This document shows positions 57,153 through 64,000 of a stretch of 64,000 nucleotides of DNA, in pieces. The notes under the pieces were generated by a model. The model searched no databases and was not told the origin of the DNA. It was given only the letters and a program-made list of their open reading frames with translations. A program made the translations under genes and the position numbers. The number at the start of each line of letters is the position of its first letter. Position 1 is the stretch's first letter. Source of the DNA: Hypholoma sublateritium FD-334 SS-4 (taxonomy: Eukaryota; Basidiomycota; Agaricomycetes; Agaricales; Strophariaceae); NCBI GenBank assembly GCA_000827495.1, contig KN817534.1, positions 423,746-487,745 of the forward strand, read 5' to 3'.

Positions 57153-58700
57153 GACCTTAGATAGTGCGGTATATTCAGCACCCATTCTCGGTACATCCTT
57201 TTTTTTAAAAAATAAATCGCAATGAAATCATTTATATGATCAACATACAGCTCACCAGGTACCAGTCATTTGATACTGATTGCTAATTGAGTCTCTTATA
57301 AATCATAAATGTCAAAGAAAGGTGGATATAACAAGCTATCTAATGCCAACATTGAATATTGAGTATTGATCACTGAGAGCTGAGCACAGCACTATTTTAG
57401 AACCAGTCAAATGATAAATATTATAAGTACTGTGCTGTGGCATAAGCGCAACTCTTGTTCACCGGATTACATAAATTGAAATCAAGCACAAATGAAGGGA
57501 ACGCTTTCGCCACTGGTGATGTTACGCTTAATGGGCCATGACTGACTTGAGACTTGCTTGAGACGGTCTAGTAGGCCAACTTTTCTCTCAGGCCATTGAT
57601 CTTTCATCCATCTCGCTGACATGCATTGGCCGATCATAGATCAAGTACGCCGGGTGTCGTGGTCATAGACCAAATGCATGTGGTCGTCTGCTGGCGGCAG
57701 TGTTGGCACGAGCGGGGTTCCGCGACTACTACGACGCATTGGCGCAGTGCGACTCGACGGATACACCGGCGAGGGCTGGAGCTGGAGCTGCGTAGCCTAT
57801 TCATTTCTGGGCTGTAGGGGCGTAGGGAGAGACTGGTCATCCCAAGCATGGAATACAGAGGCGCAGCGAGCGACGTACGGTATCACTGTGCACTAGTCCA
57901 CCCGTTATCCTGCAGCACTGGTACTAGCTGGCGCTTAGGCCAATCGCTCGACGCATCAACGCTTTCGCCGTGCCCGGACTTGGCCCGAATTTGGGCTCAC
58001 GCAGTATAGCTGCCGGAGAGTCAGAGCGTCGATACTGTCTCGACTCTCGAGAGGCATATCGGTGGTTGACATCGTGTCGGGCGTCGCTTAGTGCATGTTA
58101 GGCAGCATGTGTTTAAGAAACTAAAACATGAATAAGTATAGTCCAGAAATGCTGCAAGAGTAAATCAAGTGCGACGACCTACATTTGTTGTAGACCTCTG
58201 CGCTGCCAGTAAGGACGGATCCAGAGAGTCACATCTTAATGTCAAGCAGCGGAAGGTGCTCATAGAATGCCTCCGCTCCTTTGATGGCGCATGTCTAGGA
58301 TACCAGTCTGAATATCAGTCAATTCCACTTAATTCCATTCATACTACTTACTTATATACTTAATATCGCCTCGTGTCGCTATTCCACATAGCTATATCAC
58401 ATTTCCTTCGACAAAATCTGCATCTTGAACATAGGCCTTACAGGGTATTGACTGGATAACGCGATTAGAGTGTGACCAACAGGCATTCCGCGAACTCTGC
58501 GTTCTGCAAACTGCACAAGCTCGGGTGATCTCTCCAGGACGATTGTATCCACGGACGGATACCGAGAAGGTTCTGCAGAGCTCGGGCAGTCGCGGCGTGG
58601 CATGGGCATAGGCCTATAAAAAGTAGACAAGAAGTTGAACGCCGATGTAAGGAATATGACCACCTCGTGAGTGCACGGTCTCAGCTATTGATGCTCTAGT
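57153..58700. other. No gene recognised
   Basis: Short open stretches at 57626-57896, 58169-58363 and 58397-58663 have no recognisable similarity. Confidence 0.35.
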
Positions 58701-58839
58701 TCTTGCAACGAGTTTGATAGGAACGTATGCTAATAACGATGACCTTCCCGCAAAGCTATGCGATCGTCATATTTTGTAAACTGCATAGAACACGCGACAA
58801 ATCAGTTGAATTGAAAAATGTATATACATGATAAATCAT

Positions 58840-59252
58840 ACACAGTACTGACCTGGTGCCCAGCTTCAAGTTCTCTGACAGTGAATGTACCAATACACAT
58901 AGCCGGTATTCAAATTCATACCGCATGGAACTTGCAGTGCCGCGGCGGCCGACAGGATAGAAATAAAGTCCACCAGCGTCGACTCGCGCGCCACATGGCA
59001 ACCCACAGATCTGGCGTAGCCCACTTAGACAAACGTAGACACATGGGATGCAAACTTTGATTAACGGTTAAGTGTTTCGCAACGCTGCGGTGAGGTAGGA
59101 ACATACCGGCTTCCTTGCATCGCACTCGCCAGTTCGTCCGCACTCGCATTGGCTAACGGCGGTGTTGTTGATTTTGTATTCGCTGAAAGTGGCCCTGATC
59201 TCATCGTGCTTGATGTTTCGTCAGGGGCATGGCGTTCGTGATCACGATCCAT
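58840..59252 (-). other. Two probable exons of an unidentified gene, broken
   Basis: From 59252 the minus strand reads MDRDHERHAPDETSSTMRSG and a Ser/Ala-rich stretch to ELASAMQGSR, a GT-AG intron at about 59105-59055, then FASHVSTFV, a stop, VGYARSVGCHVARESTLVDF and ISILSAAAALQVPCGMNLNT. The second exon looks like part of a membrane protein but is interrupted by TAA and later by TGA. I could not assign a family. Confidence 0.35.
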
Positions 59253-59502
59253 CTTTTTGTGCGCGTTTGCGGAGTAGGGAAGAAGCCTTCTACTCAGCCG
59301 TCAGTGACAGTTGTTGCTGAGGACTGCAATTAAAACACACCGTCAAGACTCAGTGTCGTCGAGCATACGCGCGAGATACCACCGCAACGCGCACTGCAGC
59401 GACACGAGCTCATACAGCGTCTCCGCAGAGTTCGTCTGGAAAAGTAAAGACAATTCGGTGCGTGTTCAACGTGGCCCGCGGCGCTGGTGCAAAATCTTAC
59501 GT

Positions 59503-60028
59503 CTACGAGTTTGGCACAGAATGTTCGAGCGTCCTGCTCTGAGAAAACCCTACTTGGGCGATAGCACTCGATCTGGAGGAAGATTGAACAATAAGGATTA
59601 TTTGATTAAAAACGTTCATTTTTGGTATATTTAGTGAAATGCGATACTTACTATGCGTGAACCTCTCGTGTAGCATGGTAAGCGAAGGTGGCATTGCACC
59701 TAAGCTGACGTTTTTGCGTGTTCTTCGTATCGTGGGCAAGTAACTAGCAAGGCGTATGGTCAGCACCAAAAAATCAGCAGCGCGGAGCACCAGCGGACTT
59801 TGCATTCCGCCATTCTGCAGTCGCTAAACTCGGGCACCATGTGTGAAACGAGCGCTTTGGGAGGCCGACGCGACACAGCGCAGTTTCGACGAGCCCTGCT
59901 GTATCAGCGCCGCGTGGAAGGGGACGCAACCTACGAAATATATGAACAATGCAATAATCGTCAACCATGCGAGGGTTGAAAGTGTAGCATCTGACCGAGA
60001 AAATTGTTGTCAGCAGTGCAAATATCAC
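59503..60028 (-). other. Protein-like open stretches, unidentified
   Basis: A short start MVDDYCIVHIF is followed by an intron-like GTAGGT...ATACAG segment, then frames with AADFLVLTIRLASYLPTIRR and a following basic stretch. No family recognised; possibly one decayed small gene. Confidence 0.25.
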
Positions 60029-60129
60029 ACAAACTTGTATTGGACTGACAAGTGATCGCTTTTCAAAAGAACATGCGCGACCTAAAAAGGATAATCAGTT
60101 GGGAGATGTAAATCATACGGCAGCAGATA

Positions 60130-60700
60130 CCTTGGGTCTTCGGTATTTTTTCAGCTCATAGATGATGCCGTACTCCTTGCTCAACAAAATTCCAGGCATA
60201 GACAACTTCGGAAGAGGGACAACGGAAACGCCTGTTGGTTTCGGATTTGGCTTTCTAACTCTTGCAAAAGGTAATCCGGTGTACGAGATGGGCGAATTTG
60301 TGCATAGAACGTGAAGCGGTAAATAGTCTTTGGTTCCTCTTCTAGGAATGCATGAGATCCTTCGACTTCAATAACTGAGAAAATTACAACACACCGTTGC
60401 CTGACGATTCGAAATCAACTATTCCTGCGTCAATGAGGTTCTTGGGCTTGTTTATCCGAGCTAGAATTTCCGGCTCCATCGCACGAGCGCCGTCACTTCT
60501 CACATACTCTGGAACGGGCGACGGAAGCATTTGAACATTGATATGCCTGAAGAGATTAAATCAGTACCAAGCAAGGGCAGTGACTTACAACGAACTCGTT
60601 GAGTGGGTCACATAAATTCGATCTCCGACAATGACTGGTTGAACGACGCTTTTCAAATTTCCACATTGCCATTATCACAGCCGCCTTCTCTTTTTTGGGG
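60130..60700 (-). other. Probable exons of an unidentified gene
   Basis: The minus strand contains VVQPVIVGDRIYVTHSTSSL, an intron with GTAAGT...TTCAG at about 60590-60550, INVQMLPSPVPEYVRSDGAR and ARINKPKNLIDAGIVDFESS, then FYAQIRPSRTPDYLLQELES and finally MPGILLSKEYGIIYELKKYR ending at about 60100. The pieces read like consecutive exons, but frames between them do not join cleanly. Family unknown. Confidence 0.4.
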
Positions 60701-61206
60701 GGTCTATGTCGGAACGATCCACACCCTCAAATAACAGTGCTGGATTATCTAGGCTGGTTGAGGACTACTATTTTTCTGCAAGTTTTATAAGATTGCCTGA
60801 GTAACTTGATCCATATAGTCTCGCATCTCACTAGTACCGGCAGTAGGGGTTCCATTCCTTACTCCTACCCTTCAAGTCTAAATGTTGGCCCTGAACAACA
60901 AATGCCCGTCGAACAGACGGTCGGCTTCAAACGGATAGACCTTAGGCACACTACCTGTACGCCCCGCACGATTCCGAACGCCCCTTCCCAAACACTTCTA
61001 CTACGTAGCCTTCACCATGTGGCCGCCAGCGATTCACCTAACACAAGTGTAGCTCTTTTGAGAGTCTGAGGATGTTTAGGACGCGTTGCAACCGGAACCA
61101 AATTATTTATGGGACAACATTAAAATTTACACGCATATGAAATAAACTTGGGCGCCTGATCTGCAATGAGTATCGTGAAGTGATAATGTCAAGCAGGATA
61201 TTCTTT

Positions 61207-62858
61207 TTATCTTGATGCTAGTGGCACGCCAAGGGCTTTCTTGTCATCAGCATCTTGCTCCGGTGATGAATAACCAAAGAACTCCGTATTCCAGGGCAAG
61301 TTCATCGATTCTTCAGACTCAGGTACAAGCCCACGGATTACCTATTGCACAGTTAAGTTTTCGATGCCTCTTTTAAAAAAGATAGGAGCTTACTTGGACA
61401 GTGGGAGGCAGCCATTTGTCTAACGTAGCAAAGCACAGAATACACAAAACGATAACATTGGCTGCTGTTAGCACGGTTGGTTGCCCAGAAACTCTGGTCT
61501 TGCGCCGCTGACTACCCGCAAACCTTTCCCATAGGCATATATCGAAGTTTCCTCCTGATGACCCCGTAGCAATGAAATGGTTACCATTAGCAGACGCGGA
61601 CTATAAAATTGTTAGTACACATATAAAACTGTGAGCAGCGGACCTACCTCAACAGTTTGGATTAACTCATCTCCCTTCCCGTGGTTCAACCTTTGAGGAA
61701 TGCATGACAAATTAATGTCAAAGATATATGCCAATCCGTGGTCGCTCCCGCATACAGCCAGCTTTCCTTTTTCTGCAAACACCGCCTGTTTGACATATTT
61801 TCTACTTGTTGCAACTTTAAATTTTTGGATGGCAGAGGTGCGGTTTGGAGGGTATAAATCAAAGCCATCGGCCATGTTATCAACCAAATAACTTGCAGAT
61901 ACAGAGCATATCGCAACGTTTCCTCTGTGTGGTTACATATTTAATTGATGTTTTGAGATCACCTTCAGGAACTTACATAGCCGACGAGAAAACCTTTGAA
62001 TTTATTTCCAAGGCAGTTTCTGTGTCGAGGAAGGTTCTGCGGATCCAATTTGTTAGACTCGACTCATCCCATAACGATCAAGTAAAAAAGCACTCACAGC
62101 CTGCCTGTCTCGAGTCCAAACACAACGACTCTGTTGATACCTCCTTGCTGAAATCGTACAGCTCTGGGAATATAATCCGGAAACGCCTTTGACCAAACAA
62201 GATACAGCTCCCCGTTGAAGAAGTTGTAGAGGGACAGATGTCCATAGTGGCTTGTGACAGCGAGTTGCCTGGTACGAGGGCTATAGTCAAAGGATTCTAC
62301 ACTGTCCCCTGCAGCAAAAATCTGCTTATTCAATATCTGAACAAATTCTTTCTGTGATCGCACTGTGAGAGTGATGCTTGTTTAATTTTGTTTTAGATGC
62401 GCACCGTATCTTTCATCTGATGATAAAGAGTAAACATTCCGCGACCCGACCCAAAAAATATCCACTGGCACTCTGATAACAAAGCGGTTGTAGAGCTGTC
62501 ATGGTAAACAAAAGCGAGACAGGTGATCTGGCCCCAGCGACCAGTCAAATCTAGCAGTTGCTGGCATACGTTCCCGGTCGCTATCTCCCATATACGCACT
62601 ATCTCGTCATCTCCTGTGCCCAAACCATCAGAATCAAACCATCAAGTAAACTCACGAACTCACCTCCGCTTGCAAGCAGAGTTACATCTCTGTTAAAAGC
62701 CAGGGCGTTCACGGGTCCCTTGCTTCCCTTGAGTCTCTTCACCAAATAATATTTCTGATAAAATGAATATTCATGCCACGTTTAGCGGTTATCCAAAACC
62801 AATAGTATGTCAGCATTACCGTAGGAGAACGGAACAAGCTCTTGAGTAAATTGAACAT
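61207..62858 (-). CDS. WD40-repeat protein with C-terminal membrane anchor, copy 2
   Basis: Exon 1 (62858-62820) encodes MFNLLKSLFRSPT, 13 codons in phase 0, exactly as in copy 1. After the intron come KYYLVKRLKGSKGPVNALAF, LLASGG, an intron, DDEIVRIWEIATGNVCQQLL, GRWGQITCLAFVYHD, IFFGSGRGMFTLYHQ, VESFDYSPRTRQLAVTSHYG and VVFGLETGRL. The last blades give YLVDNMADGFDLYPPNR, LAVCGSDHGLAYIFD and HFIATGSSGGNFDICLWERF. A hydrophobic helix (VLTAANVIVLCILCFATL) precedes a short tail ending KKALGVPLASR at 61207. I see no stop or frameshift. It is a paralogue of the 44.9-46.7 kb gene on the same strand, with clear divergence in loops and tail. The family is of unknown function. Confidence 0.8.
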
Positions 62859-63742
62859 TGAGTATCGATTCTTGCTTTCCGACAGTAGCTTTGACGGCTT
62901 TATAGGCTTTCGAACAACTCCGTTTATAACACGCTGACGACTCGCTTACTACCCAGAATGCAGTATTTTTTTGCATTATTGCGCACGGGGATTACACCGT
63001 CTAAACTACAATGAAGTACGCAGACAAGGAATCAGCCGAAAACAAGGAAATACCGAAAACAAGGAATCTAGATTATAATCAAAAGGTGCAACGAATAAAG
63101 CGCTCTATTTGAGATAACCATAAACAGAACAAAAGAGGACAGCTACATAACTGCTTGCTAGTCTCAATAAACGACCACTCAACTTTGCGATGAACCCTGT
63201 ATCCCGTCACCCAGTCATAATCACCAATCGCATTCTATTCTCCGGCCCTCAAGCAACCCAGTCGGAGCCTCTCCCCGTTATAACAGCTCGAATGTATTTA
63301 TTCCCCAACATTCGCGTATCTGCTACTCAAGTTCCCAGAATCTCCCCGGTGAATATTGGCACAAACAATGAAGGCAGCGCCCGCCGCCCCTCCACTCCTT
63401 GAGAGCTCCTGCAGGTAAAATGTGGTATGGTTGTCGAATATGCGCATCAGCAAGTCAAACCTTTCAGCTCCTTGACTAAGCTTCGAACTAACTCTAGATT
63501 TTTATGACCAGTACTGGCCTATATGAGACTCGGACATGCTCGAGTCACATCTTGAATGTATACACCGCCATTTGGCCGAAACGTATTTGTTTCGCGAAGT
63601 TCACACGAGGTTGATGTCTCTTTGATATATGTTATCAGCCTGAGCAGAATGTTGCCGACAGATGAAAAATAGATTTGGACATCGTGATAACAGTTGACGT
63701 TGCTAAAATGTGTAATCTGATTGGTGCTGCATCCGTATTTTC
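62859..63742. other. No gene recognised
   Basis: Promoter side of WD40 copy 2 and a short open stretch at 63190-63402 without similarity. Confidence 0.35.
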
Positions 63743-63994
63743 AGCTGGGCCAGATGTATGCAATGATATCGAGACAGTATTGTACAGTGAGCTGTCAGTA
63801 CATGGAATCTAGCTAAGCCAGACATAGCCAATAACATGGAGACCATATTGCACAGTGCATTGACAATACATAGATTCTGAGATGCGTCCCATCAATATAT
63901 CTAGCTGGATGAGACGTAGTCAATGATATCGAGACTATGTTGAATAGTGAATTTTCAAAGTATGGATTCTGAGACGCGTCCCATCAATTTATCT
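63743..63994. repeat. Degenerate tandem repeat, about 92-bp unit
   Basis: Three units start with AGCT: 63743-63810 (68 bp, lacks the 3' part), 63811-63902 (92 bp) and 63903-63994 (92 bp). Shared elements are GATATCGAGAC or a variant, a TATTG-CAGTG core, GGATTCTGAGA and GCGTCCCATCAAT-TATCT. A fourth unit begins at 63995 and runs off the window. Confidence 0.8.
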
Positions 63995-64000
63995 AGCTGA

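Noticed and set aside
1..64000. Helitron as agent of gene-fragment capture
   Set aside because: I saw no Rep/helicase protein and did not find CTRR-hairpin ends; capture remains a hypothesis without a visible agent.
1..64000. CRISPR arrays, rRNA and tRNA genes
   Set aside because: No regularly spaced identical repeats, no rRNA stretches and no convincing tRNA A/B-box pairs were seen; the host is eukaryotic.

Overview
The window is nuclear DNA of a filamentous basidiomycete, almost certainly an Agaricomycete. I infer this from dense short GT-AG introns of about 35-65 nt, a DUF6535 membrane protein, a Rax2 homologue ending in an SH3 domain, a Tnp2-type transposase, a Crypton-like recombinase remnant, and several large hypothetical families that I know only from mushroom-forming fungi. 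I cannot name the species.

Layout. 0.7-2.3 kb: DUF6535 gene. 2.3-4.8 kb: gene-poor, several ambiguous bases. 4.8-12.6 kb: a P/Q-rich gene (+), rax2 (+) and rei1 (-), all carrying frameshifts or internal stops. 13.0-14.9 kb: broken HET-domain gene. 15.1-15.8 kb: fragments of a PP2C phosphatase (-) and a TM9 protein (+). 15.9-17.4 kb: a cluster of the palindrome GCTAGC. 18.5-22.3 kb: 5' half of an aspartic protease (+) meeting, end to end, the 5' part of UTP10 (-). 23.0-26.4 kb: one intact intronless 1135-aa membrane protein gene. 29.7-32.0 kb: remnants of an XPG/Rad2 nuclease and of a class II myosin tail. 32.4-36.2 kb: complete Tnp2-family transposase gene. 38.4-40.9 kb: decayed SAP-domain gene convergent with a decayed Crypton-like tyrosine recombinase. 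42.2-44.3 kb: remnants of DNA polymerase alpha subunit B and endosulfine/Igo1. 44.9-46.7 and 61.2-62.9 kb: two paralogous WD40 proteins with a C-terminal membrane anchor. 47-57 kb: four genes of lineage-specific hypothetical families. 63.7-64.0 kb: degenerate tandem repeat running off the end.

The most striking feature is a contrast. Nearly every gene that belongs to a conserved cellular family (Rax2, Rei1, UTP10, Pol12, endosulfine, myosin II, TM9, PP2C, XPG, aspartic protease) is truncated or carries stops and frameshifts. The intact genes belong to lineage-specific or mobile families (DUF6535, the 1135-aa protein, Tnp2, WD40-TM pair, 47-53 kb genes). This looks like a degenerating accessory segment rather than a core chromosome arm. 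A caveat is that 29 single ambiguous bases (N) all lie before about 17.8 kb, so some lesions in the first third may be sequencing or consensus errors. Lesions after 17.8 kb cannot be explained that way. Genes are not arranged in operons; exon structures given are my own manual splicing and have not been tested against transcripts.
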